DNA of 64,000 bases from Psychroflexus montanilacus (GTDB lineage: Bacteria > Bacteroidota > Bacteroidia > Flavobacteriales > Flavobacteriaceae). This document shows, piece after piece, positions 35,623 through 44,142 of the stretch. The stretch's first letter is position 1, and each line of letters opens with the position of its first letter. The stretch lies in the NCBI RefSeq assembly GCF_020164535.1, contig NZ_JAIQZC010000004.1, positions 310,001 through 374,000 on the forward strand, given 5' to 3'. The translations under genes were made by a program, and so were the position numbers. The notes beneath the pieces were generated by a model. The model was given only the letters and a program-made list of their open reading frames with translations. It was not told the origin of the DNA and did not search any database.

Positions 35623-35686
35623 GCCAACGGTTTAGCTATGAGCAGTAGCGTCCCGCAGGGCGCTATTGCTTATAGGTTTTGTTGGC
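35623..35686. repeat. Long wobble-paired hairpin ending GCCAAC/GTTGGC
   Basis: GCCAAC (35623-35628) pairs with GTTGGC (35681-35686). Inside, CTATGAGCAGTAGCG pairs with CGCTATTGCTTATAG using only Watson-Crick and G-T pairs, with TCCCGCAGGG at the tip. Half of it recurs at 34975-35005, and its outer motif GTTGGCAAAC recurs inverted at 38141-38150 beyond the restriction genes. Confidence 0.7.
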
Positions 35687-35704
35687 AAACGTTTTTTTAC
35701 TTTT

Positions 35705-36901
35705 TTATAATATTTTTTTTATTTCTTGAGCAATTGCAAAAGCAAGTTTTGGTGGTACAGCATTACCCACCTGAGTAAATTGTCGTGCAGTTGATCCAGT
35801 GAAAATATAATCATCTGGAAAAGTTTGAATTTTAGCAGATTCTCTTACTGATAATGTCCTTGGTGAAAATGGATGAAGATGAGACCGTCCACCACCTTTT
35901 GTTCCTCCAGCTATAACCGTTTTTGAAGGTAAAAAAGGATTTAATCTATCAACTCGTCCAAGTTTATCCCTTCCCCCATAATCAAGTTCCATATATCGCA
36001 AAACAGAACTCGCTGTGTGTTTTCGCGTTTCATGGTTCTGAAGTAGATTGAAATCAGAATTAAAAACATCTATACAAGGTGTTTGAAAAATGGAACTTAA
36101 TGGATAATTAAATTCTTTCTTAGATAATGTTCCAACCACAAAAATTCTATTTCTGTTTTGAGGAACGCCAAAGTAAGATGCGTTTAATACTCTCGGATTA
36201 ACCACTTTGTAACCTGACTTGGTTAATTTTTTTATTGCTTCTGCTAATTGTTTTCCATCATCTAAATCTTTCAAACCTGGAACATTTTCAATTACGAATG
36301 CTTTCGGCTTGAATTGTTGAATAAGCCAAACAAAGTCAAATAAAAGGTTGCCTTTTTCCATATCATCAAATCCTAATCGCTTAAAGTTTTCATCTCCTTT
36401 CTTGAATCTTTGATTGGATGCAATGCTAAATGGTTGACAAGGAGGGCCTCCATGAAAAACACCATCAAAGTTTTCTTTTAATCCTACGATTGATTTTAAT
36501 TGTTCCGCAATTTCTTCTTTGTTTGAAATATCTCCTTTGAAGTTTGGAGGGCCAATCACTGGTCGGTCAGGATTATTAAGTCTAAGTGTGTTACAGAATA
36601 ACTCTGTATTTTCAACAGAAGCTATTGTTTTAAATCCAGCATACTCAAAGCCCAAATCCATTCCTCCTGCACCAGTGAAAAAGCTTACTGCTGGTATTTG
36701 ACTTTCATGATTTTTCAAATCCTCAATTGACCGATTTCTTTCTTCAAGTTTAAAGCCATTTACATAATTACGGTATCGCAAATTATCATAGGATAGACCT
36801 TTTTGGATTAGTAAGTCTGATAGATGAATATCCTTTTTACGGGATTCTTCTAAAAGTCGTAATTGTTCATTTATGCTCAATTTTTGGGCTAATTCTATCA
36901 T
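35705..36901 (-). CDS. DNA (cytosine-5) methyltransferase of a type II restriction system
   Basis: 398 residues with all key C5-MTase motifs in order: I (FFTGAGGMDLGFEYAGF, residues 75 on), IV with the catalytic cysteine (GGPPCQPFS, C155), VI (ENVPG, E205), VIII (QNRNRIFVVG), and X (QVGNAVPP near the end). The target recognition region lies between about 255 and 350. It should protect host DNA at the site cut by its partner. Its start overlaps the last four bases of the upstream HNH gene (ATGA), so the nuclease comes first in the operon. Confidence 0.92.
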   Translation of the reverse strand: MIELAQKLSINEQLRLLEESRKKDIHLSDLLIQKGLSYDNLRYRNYVNGFKLEERNRSIEDLKNHESQIPAVSFFTGAGGMDLGFEYAGFKTIASVENTELFCNTLRLNNPDRPVIGPPNFKGDISNKEEIAEQLKSIVGLKENFDGVFHGGPPCQPFSIASNQRFKKGDENFKRLGFDDMEKGNLLFDFVWLIQQFKPKAFVIENVPGLKDLDDGKQLAEAIKKLTKSGYKVVNPRVLNASYFGVPQNRNRIFVVGTLSKKEFNYPLSSIFQTPCIDVFNSDFNLLQNHETRKHTASSVLRYMELDYGGRDKLGRVDRLNPFLPSKTVIAGGTKGGGRSHLHPFSPRTLSVRESAKIQTFPDDYIFTGSTARQFTQVGNAVPPKLAFAIAQEIKKIL

Positions 36902-38073
36902 GCTACAATTCTTTTTTTAGCAATTTCGTAAACTTCTAGTGCTTGTGTTTTATTTTTAAAATCTTCTAGCTTTTCTTTTCTCAAAAACTGATTGTAAAAT
37001 AAATGAACACTCCTATGACAATTTGGACACAAACCGACAACGTCAGTAAGTGAAGTGCCTTTAGAAGTGATTCCAAGCGATGACGACAGTGGAAGAACGT
37101 GATGCACTTCTATTAGGTTTTTAGTCCAAGGATATCTTTCTTGGGTGTTATATGTACACATATTGCAAACTGGTTCAGGATTTGCCTCCAAAAACATTTT
37201 TCTAAGAATAGGGCTTCTTTCAATTTTTAAATGTGTAACTCTTGACCTCTTTCCTTCAATGAAAATTTCGTCATTTGGCTGTTCTCGGGGATGTACTTTG
37301 ATAGCTCTTAGCTCACCAGAAAGGCTTGTAAGAGCCAAAAAGTCTTCAGCTCTAATTGATTTCGGTTTTATGTAATTTGGATTAACTAATTCCTTAAACT
37401 CATTATAGTCATAGTAATCCGCTAAACTCACATCAAGTATTAGAGTTTTTTTATGCCATTTTAATAGACTTATTTGGCTCATAAAAATCAACATTTCTCT
37501 GACCTGTCTAGTCTCATCCCCTTTAGGATTGTAAGATTTGGGTTTGAGATTTTTGTAATGGGTGATATCCTCTGTTCCGTTTACATTATTGGCAATTAGA
37601 TATGTAAATACATCTTCCAAAGTCAATGTGCTTCCTATGCCTGATATGAGCCTTGAAAAAATTAATTTTAATATCGCACAGAATGGATAGATTTCAGGGT
37701 CACTTGGGTTATAGTCCTGAAAAGCAGGGAAAGGGAACCGAAATCTAGGAATATATTGAAAAAGGTAATCATCAACGTCTTGAATTTTTCCATCATGACT
37801 TGCTATTTCATTGCAAAAGTCTGTACAAGTTAATTTGTCGTCTATCGTTGTAGCTAAAAAACTACACTCAAATACTCTTTTGTAATTTCTCCAAACTCGA
37901 TATGAATTCGGTGCAAAAGGCATACTTGTAGCTAATTCCAAAGGAAGTCGAAGCGGGTCTGGATTATCTCTAAGGGACACACCCTCTAGAGTTTGAAGCG
38001 TACTTGACATCAGTTTCAATATGTTGAAATCAAAATACAGTAACCTTCCTTGATCCCATCTCCATTTTGTCAT
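36898..38073 (-). CDS. HNH-family restriction endonuclease (partner of the C5 methylase)
   Basis: 391 residues. The C-terminal 90 hold a zinc-bound HNH nuclease: CNMCTYNTQERYPW, then IEVHHVLPLSSSLG, then DVVGLCPNCHRSVHLFY, giving two CxxC pairs and the H-N-H residues. The first 290 residues carry no motif I know and probably give DNA specificity. The four-base overlap with the methylase and lack of other genes nearby make a type II restriction-modification pair. A 10-base motif matching the 35681 hairpin end lies 68 bases upstream of its start. Both genes are AT-rich, fitting recent gain. Confidence 0.85.
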   Translation of the reverse strand: MTKWRWDQGRLLYFDFNILKLMSSTLQTLEGVSLRDNPDPLRLPLELATSMPFAPNSYRVWRNYKRVFECSFLATTIDDKLTCTDFCNEIASHDGKIQDVDDYLFQYIPRFRFPFPAFQDYNPSDPEIYPFCAILKLIFSRLISGIGSTLTLEDVFTYLIANNVNGTEDITHYKNLKPKSYNPKGDETRQVREMLIFMSQISLLKWHKKTLILDVSLADYYDYNEFKELVNPNYIKPKSIRAEDFLALTSLSGELRAIKVHPREQPNDEIFIEGKRSRVTHLKIERSPILRKMFLEANPEPVCNMCTYNTQERYPWTKNLIEVHHVLPLSSSLGITSKGTSLTDVVGLCPNCHRSVHLFYNQFLRKEKLEDFKNKTQALEVYEIAKKRIVA

Positions 38074-38140
38074 GTGAACTTTTTTTTTGCTAAGATACTT
38101 TGTTGTCTTCTGAGTATCTATTCTTCGTTACTTTTTTAAT

Positions 38141-38150
38141 GTTTGCCAAC
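38141..38150. repeat. Inverse copy of the hairpin-end motif
   Basis: GTTTGCCAAC is the exact reverse complement of GTTGGCAAAC at 35681-35690. The two therefore bracket the restriction-modification pair as a 10-base inverted repeat. Confidence 0.55.
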
Positions 38151-38214
38151 TACTATCTATCCTCAAATATAGATAACTTTTTAGAATAAAAATAAACCCG
38201 TACAAGCATAGGTG

Positions 38215-38592
38215 TCATTCTTTTTTCCTCCTAAAGCTCAACCTAGCCTTTGCCGTTCCTTCATCAGTCGTGTCCAGATACAGCTCATAGCCTTTTGGCA
38301 GATGAATCGTTTCAGTGGTGCCAGGATCCACGTCTTGGGTTTTGAGGTTGTTTTGACCTTTTTGTTGCGTTCTCACAGCAAATCTTAAGTTTCCAATATT
38401 TTCTACTAGCACAAGGCAGTCCTCACCTTCAAAAGGATTGTTAGCCGCATCCTGGCCAGGACCTTTGCCGGTGATGCTCATGCTCTGGGAAGGTTTGAGT
38501 TCAAATTCTACCTGAGCTGTGGTGTCTTCAACGCTGAAAAGGCTTATCACACCGCAAAGCAATAAGGTGGTCACTAATTTATGAATTGTCAT
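38215..38592 (-). CDS. Hypothetical secreted protein
   Basis: 125 residues with a signal peptide (KLVTTLLLCGVISLFSVEDTTAQ, cut into its hydrophobic core and the TAQ end). The mature part looks beta-rich: VEFELKPSQSMSITG, then CLVLVENIGNLRFAVRT, ending ARLSFRRKKE. Not recognised; it resembles a small secreted beta-sandwich. It is divergent from gltX at 38748. Confidence 0.6.
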   Translation of the reverse strand: MTIHKLVTTLLLCGVISLFSVEDTTAQVEFELKPSQSMSITGKGPGQDAANNPFEGEDCLVLVENIGNLRFAVRTQQKGQNNLKTQDVDPGTTETIHLPKGYELYLDTTDEGTAKARLSFRRKKE

Positions 38593-38724
38593 AGCATATC
38601 GTTTTGATCGTCAGCGCTTAAGGGCTCAGACAAACTAAAGATACGTTTTTATTTGATTGGTCATTGCTTCCAAGATCAATTCGCCTTAACCGGGATTTCC
38701 TTAGTGGTGAACATCAATATATTT

Positions 38725-38732
38725 TATCTTTG
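38725..38732 (+). promoter_or_regulatory. Likely -7 element of gltX
   Basis: TATCTTTG matches TAnnTTTG and lies 15 bases before the gltX start. No perfect TTG -33 element was found at the right distance. Confidence 0.4.
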
Positions 38733-38747
38733 TGAAAAAACAGACAA

Positions 38748-40265
38748 ATGGATACGAACGTAAGAGTAAGATTTGCCCCAAGTCCCACCGGACCTTTACA
38801 CATTGGTGGCGTAAGAACTGCTTTATATAATTACTTGTTTGCCAAAAAACACGGCGGCGACTTCCTGTTAAGAATTGAAGATACCGATCAAACCCGTTTT
38901 GTAGAAGGCGCTGAGGAGTACATCAAAGAAAGCCTGGACTGGTGTGGAATTTCTTACGACGAGGGTCCCGAAAAACCTGGCGACTGCGGTCCGTACCGAC
39001 AAAGTGAACGCAAGGATATTTATGCTGAATACGTTGACAAACTTATTGATAATGGCCGTGCTTACTATGCGTTTGATACCGAAGAAGAGTTAGATGCCAA
39101 GCGAAAAGAGGCAGAAAACCAGGGCACCAAATTTAGTTACGGTCCCAAAAACAGAGACTCGCTCAACAACTCACTCAGTTTATCTTCAGATGAACTTCAA
39201 AAGAAGTTAGCTGAAAGCGATGATTATGTGATTCGGTTTAAAACGGAAGCGCATAAAACCTTAGAACTTCACGATGAGATAAGAGGCTATATTGAAGTGG
39301 ATACTGAAGTTCTGGATGATAAGATTTTATTCAAAAGTGATGGCATGCCGACTTACCATTTGGCGAATATTGTAGATGACCATTTGATGCGCATCACCCA
39401 CGTGATTCGTGGTGAAGAATGGTTGCCTTCCCTGCCGCTTCACGTGTCGTTATACGAAGCATTTGGCTGGGAGGTACCAAAATTTGCGCATTTACCCTTG
39501 ATTTTAAAACCCAGCGGAAAAGGAAAGCTGAGCAAGCGAGACGGCGATCAGTTAGGTTTTCCAGTGTTTCCACTGGAATGGAAAGATCCTAAAACAGGGA
39601 ATGTTTCAGCGGGTTATCGCGAAGAAGGCTACTTGCCGGAAACTTTAACCAACATGCTGGCCCTTCTTGGCTGGAATGATGGCACCGATCAGGAATTTTT
39701 CTCTTTGGAAGACATGACTCAAAAATTCGAATTATCGCGCGTGCATAAATCCGGAGCTAAATTTGATCCTGAAAAGACAGACTGGTTCCAACATCATTAT
39801 TTACAGGAACAGCCTGTTGGCGATTTGGTCGATGAATTCCTTCCTATTCTTGCTCAAAAAGAGATTTATCCTGAAAAAGTTTACGTAGAAGAGGTTGTAA
39901 AAACCATAAGAGAACGAGCGACGTTTGTTTCAGAATTCTGGGAGCTGTCCTTTTTCTACTTTGAAGCACCAAAGAAATTTGATGAAAAATCAGCCAAAAA
40001 AGCCTGGAAAAAAGATTCTGAAGAATGGATGCGTGCTTTGATTGGAAAATTACAAAGTTTGGAAGAGTTCTCCCAAGCCCACATTCAGGCAGAAGTAAAA
40101 GACTGGATCAACACTCAGGAGCTTGGTTTTGGAAAAATCATGCAGCCACTCAGGCTTTCACTAGTTGGAGCGATGCGTGGTCCGGATGTATTCCATATCG
40201 CTTCCTGCATTGGTAAAGCTGAAACGATTTCCAGATTAAATTTTGCGATAGAAGAATTATCCTAA
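38748..40265 (+). CDS. gltX: Glutamate-tRNA ligase
   Basis: 505 residues. The class I signature APSPTGPLHIGGVRTALYN is at the N-terminus and the KMSKS-type motif is KLSKRDGD. YRQSERKDIYAEY and RGEEWLPSLPLHVSLYEAFG are also typical. It charges tRNA-Glu with glutamate. The start ATG is preceded by a TATCTTTG box at 38725. It is followed 70 bases later by the SPFH gene on the same strand. Normal length, no oddities. Confidence 0.97.
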   Translation: MDTNVRVRFAPSPTGPLHIGGVRTALYNYLFAKKHGGDFLLRIEDTDQTRFVEGAEEYIKESLDWCGISYDEGPEKPGDCGPYRQSERKDIYAEYVDKLIDNGRAYYAFDTEEELDAKRKEAENQGTKFSYGPKNRDSLNNSLSLSSDELQKKLAESDDYVIRFKTEAHKTLELHDEIRGYIEVDTEVLDDKILFKSDGMPTYHLANIVDDHLMRITHVIRGEEWLPSLPLHVSLYEAFGWEVPKFAHLPLILKPSGKGKLSKRDGDQLGFPVFPLEWKDPKTGNVSAGYREEGYLPETLTNMLALLGWNDGTDQEFFSLEDMTQKFELSRVHKSGAKFDPEKTDWFQHHYLQEQPVGDLVDEFLPILAQKEIYPEKVYVEEVVKTIRERATFVSEFWELSFFYFEAPKKFDEKSAKKAWKKDSEEWMRALIGKLQSLEEFSQAHIQAEVKDWINTQELGFGKIMQPLRLSLVGAMRGPDVFHIASCIGKAETISRLNFAIEELS

Positions 40266-40335
40266 TTTTTTAAAATAATTATCTGAAATACTAAGTCAAA
40301 TGTTCTACTTTTAGTAACTAATTAAATCAAAAATT

Positions 40336-41289
40336 ATGGGTTCTTTCGTAAGTATTTTTATAGTGGTGATTGTATTCTTCATCATTTTAAGCGGCATTTT
40401 TACAGTAAAACAACAAACAGCAGCACTTGTGGAACGTTTTGGACGTTTTCAAGTCATGAGAAACTCAGGCTTACATTTCAAAATTCCGCTAGTGGATAAA
40501 ATTGCAGGACGAATCAATTTGAAAATTCAGCAGCTGGACGTTATCATAGAAACTAAAACGAAAGACGATGTCTTTGTTCAGCTCAAAGTTTCGGTTCAAT
40601 ACCAGGTGACGAGATCCAAAATTTATGATGCGTTTTACAAGCTTGAAAGTCCTAGTGCTCAAATTACTTCTTATGTCTTTGACGTTGTACGGGCTGAAGT
40701 TCCAAAAATGAAATTGGATGATGTCTTTGAGCGTAAAGATGATATTGCCAATGCAGTAAAGCTTGAGCTTAATGATGCGATGCTGGATTATGGGTATGAC
40801 ATCATTAGAACCCTGGTGACGGATATTGATCCAGACCAAAAGGTAAAAGACTCGATGAACAGAATTAATGCCTCAGAGCGTGAAAAAGTGGCCGCAGAGT
40901 TTGAAGGAGAAGCCGAGCGCATCAAGATTGTAGCCGTAGCCAGAGCAGAAGCTGAAAGTAAACGATTACAAGGGCAGGGTATCGCCGACCAGCGTAGAGA
41001 AATTGCCAGAGGTTTGGAAGAAAGTGTGGAAGTATTGAATAATGTGGGTATCAACTCACAGGAAGCTTCAGCTTTGATTGTAGTGACGCAACATTATGAT
41101 ACGTTACAGTCGGTAGGTAGTCAATCCAACTCCAACCTGATCTTGTTGCCAAACGCACCAGAAGCTGGTAGCAATATGTTGAATGATATGATTGCTTCCT
41201 TTACAGCTTCCAGCCAGATTGGTGAAGAGATGAAGAAGCAAAATGAACGCAAAGCCGCTTCAGAAGGAGATGATCCAAAGAAGAAATAA
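40336..41289 (+). CDS. SPFH/Band 7 membrane protein (stomatin/QmcA-like)
   Basis: 317 residues. One N-terminal membrane helix (SIFIVVIVFFIILSGIF) is followed by the Band 7 domain with the KQQTAALVERFGRFQVM and GLHFKIPLVDKIAGRIN motifs, and a C-terminal coiled coil (EREKVAAEFEGEAERIKIVAVAR, pieces). Such proteins form large ring-like cages on the inner membrane and often regulate proteases. Usually a NfeD-like partner lies next to them; none is present. It ends at a strong terminator. Confidence 0.92.
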   Translation: MGSFVSIFIVVIVFFIILSGIFTVKQQTAALVERFGRFQVMRNSGLHFKIPLVDKIAGRINLKIQQLDVIIETKTKDDVFVQLKVSVQYQVTRSKIYDAFYKLESPSAQITSYVFDVVRAEVPKMKLDDVFERKDDIANAVKLELNDAMLDYGYDIIRTLVTDIDPDQKVKDSMNRINASEREKVAAEFEGEAERIKIVAVARAEAESKRLQGQGIADQRREIARGLEESVEVLNNVGINSQEASALIVVTQHYDTLQSVGSQSNSNLILLPNAPEAGSNMLNDMIASFTASSQIGEEMKKQNERKAASEGDDPKKK

Positions 41290-41311
41290 CTTTAGAGTTT
41301 TATTCAATTAA

Positions 41312-41345
41312 AAAAGGCTTGGAAGATTTATTTTCCAAGCCTTTT
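41312..41345. terminator. Bidirectional terminator
   Basis: A 13-bp perfect stem AAAAGGCTTGGAA / TTCCAAGCCTTTT around an 8-base loop, with A and T runs on both sides. It separates the SPFH gene from the convergent small genes at 41369. Confidence 0.85.
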
Positions 41346-41368
41346 CTATTGTAATAGTTTAATAACTG

Positions 41369-41584
41369 TTATAATCCAAACTTTCTTAAAATCTGACTAC
41401 CAATCCTGGCATAAATTGCTTTTTGTCCTAAATATGAAGCTGTTTCCGCTACAATATTGGTAAAAGAAAAAGCTCTTCTTAGATAAACTAAATCAATATT
41501 TGCTTTCTGCTTACTTATCTCAGCTTCAAGCTTTAAGATTTTTAAATCCTTATCAAGTTCTTTAAATGAATTATACTTTTTCAT
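41369..41584 (-). CDS. Small protein downstream of the holin-like gene
   Basis: 71 residues, basic and helical: MKKYNSFKELDKDLKILKLE, then VDLVYLRRAFSFTNIV-like central part and SQILRKFGL at the end. It overlaps the 134-residue gene by four bases (ATGA). Small proteins of this type (I recall DUF6327, not verified) are often third in the YtxH/holin cluster of flavobacteria. Function unknown. Confidence 0.65.
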   Translation of the reverse strand: MKKYNSFKELDKDLKILKLEAEISKQKANIDLVYLRRAFSFTNIVAETASYLGQKAIYARIGSQILRKFGL

Positions 41585-41985
41585 CGGTCGTTAGATTCGG
41601 TGTGTTCTAATTCTTTTTTAAGTTCTTCCTCTATGTCATCACCAGCATTTAAAACTTTATTTAAAAAACTAAAAATGGGTTTTTCCAATAGTTTTTTTCC
41701 GAAGATGCTAACAAAAATTAGCATTATGATATAGAATCCTCCAATCACAAAAAAACCATAAGAAACAGAGCCTAAATGATTACCAATAAGGAAAGATAAG
41801 CCTAAGGATACAAAAAACAGAATCAATATTAAAATTCCAATTTTAAGCACGAGTTGACCTCCTGTAACCAAACTTAATGCAGTTTTCTTTAAAAGGTCTA
41901 ACTTATAATAATCTATGGAATGATTAATTGCCTCTTTGGTGTCTTGAGTCAGATTTTCAAAATGATTTCCTATAGAATTCCCCAT
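41581..41985 (-). CDS. Holin-like (phage holin superfamily III-type) membrane protein
   Basis: 134 residues. Two long hydrophobic helices (LVLKIGILILILFFVSLGLSF and SVSYGFFVIGGFYIIMLIFV, each read in part) flanked by charged ends, ending EEELKKELEHTESND. This is the pattern of the putative actinobacterial-holin-X/phage-holin-3-6 families, which in chromosomes are not lytic holins but envelope proteins of unknown role. It follows the YtxH gene by 16 bases and overlaps the next small gene. Confidence 0.75.
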   Translation of the reverse strand: MGNSIGNHFENLTQDTKEAINHSIDYYKLDLLKKTALSLVTGGQLVLKIGILILILFFVSLGLSFLIGNHLGSVSYGFFVIGGFYIIMLIFVSIFGKKLLEKPIFSFLNKVLNAGDDIEEELKKELEHTESNDR

Positions 41986-42001
41986 AAAGGATTATAAAGT
42001 A

Positions 42002-42346
42002 TTATTTCTTTTTCAATTCTTTTTGAAGCTCAGCATTTTTCTTTCTTAGTTCTCCAAGTTCTCCTTCAAGCTTATTTAGCATATCATCTGCTTTATTATT
42101 CACATTGGAAAACGTTTGTTCTAACTTTTCTTCAATGCTTTTTTTAGCTTCCGAAGCAAAAGAATTCAATTGCGATGAAGTTTCTTTGTACTTTTTATTC
42201 AGGTTATCTTGAAGATGATCAGCTTCGTCTTTAAGTTGTTTTCTGGTTTTTTCACCGCTTTGTGGTGCGTATAATAAACCCAAACCTACTCCTACGGCTG
42301 TACCTGTTAAAAGTGCTAAAATTGTATTTCCTGTGTTATTTGCCAT
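42002..42346 (-). CDS. YtxH-family protein
   Basis: 114 residues. The N-terminal NTILALLTGTAVGVGLGLLY helix with APQSGEKTRKQL directly after is the YtxH signature. The rest is a charged amphipathic coiled coil (LNKKYKETSSQLNSFASEAKK, pieces). It is the first gene of a three-gene unit with the holin-like and 71-residue genes. YtxH proteins are linked to general stress in Gram-positives; the role in Bacteroidota is not known. Confidence 0.85.
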   Translation of the reverse strand: MANNTGNTILALLTGTAVGVGLGLLYAPQSGEKTRKQLKDEADHLQDNLNKKYKETSSQLNSFASEAKKSIEEKLEQTFSNVNNKADDMLNKLEGELGELRKKNAELQKELKKK

Positions 42347-42472
42347 TTTACTTAATTTTTTAATTGGTTCAATACAAATTTAAAGCTTATTCAACGGCCT
42401 GCCTGTTAAAGCACGGTTAATAAATGGTTTAGCTCAGTTTAATCCTTAAAATATTTAATTTTTTTCTAAATT

Positions 42473-44011
42473 TTAAGAATCTAACCAATTTTTAAAATCG
42501 ATATCTTTTTGAATAATAGATTTTACTTCAGTAATCGGAACACGTTTTTGTTCCATAGTATCTCTATGACGTATGGTTACACAATGGTCTTCTTTGGTGT
42601 CGTGATCTACTGTAATGCAAAATGGCGTTCCTGCGGCATCCTGTCTTCTGTAACGTCTGCCTACTGCATCTTTCTCATCATAAATAACGTTGAAGTCCCA
42701 CTGTAAATCTTTCAATATTCCCTGAGCAATTTCTGGTAAACCATCTTTTTTGAGGAGTGGGAAGACAGCAGCTTTTACAGGCGCAAGGACAGAAGGTATT
42801 TTCAATACTGTTCTAGTACTTCCGTCTTCCAGCGTTTCGTCCTGCAAAGCGCTAGAAAACACCGCCAAAAACATTCTGTCTAATCCTATAGACGTCTCAA
42901 TCACGTAAGGCACATAATTCTTACCTAATTCTGGATCGTAAAACTGAAGTTTTTTTCCGGATAGATTTTCATGAGCTTTCAGGTCGAAGTCTGTTCGGGA
43001 GTGAATCCCTTCCAGTTCTTTAAATCCAAAAGGGAAATTGAACTCAATATCTGTTGCTGCATTGGCATAGTGCGCCATCTTTTCGTGATCGTGAAATCTA
43101 TAATTTTCTTCACCAAGACCCAAAGACTGATGCCACTTCGTTCTAATTTCTTTCCAGTGTTCAAACCATTTGAGTTCATCCCCTGGTCTTACAAAGTATT
43201 GCATTTCCATTTGTTCAAACTCACGCTGACGGAAAATAAATTGTCTGGCGACGATTTCATTTCTGAAGGCTTTACCTATTTGAGCAATGCCGAAAGGAAT
43301 CTTCATACGCCCCGTTTTCTGGACATTGGCAAAGTTGACAAAAATACCTTGCGCTGTCTCTGGTCTGAGGTACAAATCTGAAGCCGATTCTGCAGAAGCA
43401 CCAAGCTTAGTCCCAAACATCAAGTTGAATTGTTTTACGTTGGTCCAGTTTCTGGATCCACTGACAGGGCAGGCGATTTCCAGCTCTTCAATAAGGGCTT
43501 TCACATCGTCAAGATTTTCTTCTGTAAGCGATTTGGCTAAGCGGGAAAGTATCTCTTTGGATTGTGCTCTGTATTTGACCACTCGTGGATGCGTAGTGAC
43601 AAATTCCTGTTCGTCAAATTTGTCTCCAAAGCGTTTTTTAGCCTTAGCAATTTCTTTTTGAGCCTTTTGCTCTATTTTTTCGACGTAGTCTTCTACCAGT
43701 ACATCAGCCCTGTATCTTTTCTTGGAGTCCTTGTTGTCGATCATAGGATCGTTGAATGCATCTACATGCCCGGAAGCTTTCCAGGTGTTGGGATGCATTA
43801 GGATCGCGGCATCGAGGCCAACAATCTCTTCATGAAGCTGAACCATACTTTTCCACCAGTAAGCTTTGATGTTGTTTTTCAGTTCTACACCGTTTTGTCC
43901 GTAGTCGTAAACAGCGCTTAATCCATCATAGATTTCGCTGGAAGAAAAAATATACCCATACTCTTTGGCGTGGGATATTACCTGTTTGAATTTGTCTTGT
44001 TCTTGTGCCAT
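42473..44011 (-). CDS. glyS: Glycine-tRNA ligase (single-chain, eukaryote-like type)
   Basis: 512 residues from the ATG at 44009-44011 (MAQEQDKFKQVISHAKEYG). An ORF extension of 40 codons upstream is poor protein sequence and I reject it. Class II motifs: FRNEIVARQFIFRQREFEQME (motif 2), GLDRMFLAVF (motif 3), and ARQFIFR. It charges tRNA-Gly with glycine. The single-chain dimeric form (not the alpha2beta2 type) is normal for Bacteroidota. It ends 126 bases downstream of the YtxH start; a divergent comF-like gene lies on the other side. Confidence 0.95.
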   Translation of the reverse strand: MAQEQDKFKQVISHAKEYGYIFSSSEIYDGLSAVYDYGQNGVELKNNIKAYWWKSMVQLHEEIVGLDAAILMHPNTWKASGHVDAFNDPMIDNKDSKKRYRADVLVEDYVEKIEQKAQKEIAKAKKRFGDKFDEQEFVTTHPRVVKYRAQSKEILSRLAKSLTEENLDDVKALIEELEIACPVSGSRNWTNVKQFNLMFGTKLGASAESASDLYLRPETAQGIFVNFANVQKTGRMKIPFGIAQIGKAFRNEIVARQFIFRQREFEQMEMQYFVRPGDELKWFEHWKEIRTKWHQSLGLGEENYRFHDHEKMAHYANAATDIEFNFPFGFKELEGIHSRTDFDLKAHENLSGKKLQFYDPELGKNYVPYVIETSIGLDRMFLAVFSSALQDETLEDGSTRTVLKIPSVLAPVKAAVFPLLKKDGLPEIAQGILKDLQWDFNVIYDEKDAVGRRYRRQDAAGTPFCITVDHDTKEDHCVTIRHRDTMEQKRVPITEVKSIIQKDIDFKNWLDS

Positions 44012-44142
44012 AACGCAAAAGTAAAAAAACAAGGCTTTGTTTGATGTTTTCGAAGCTAAATTATTGATCGAATATCTATTGCAGAATATTATCCATACCG
44101 ATGATTTTTTTATTAGCTTTAGTGTAACCAATTTATTATCAG

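Noticed and set aside
35623-35686. CRISPR or riboswitch interpretation of the hairpin
   Set aside because: No spacer-repeat series and no downstream expression platform; it occurs at gene boundaries instead.
38141-38150. A full second copy of the 35623 hairpin at the far end of the restriction genes
   Set aside because: Only the ten-base end motif is present; no matching second arm was found.
44012-44131. 40-codon N-terminal extension of glyS
   Set aside because: The extra residues (KKSSVWIIFCNRYSIN) look like translated promoter DNA, and MAQEQDKF is the usual start.
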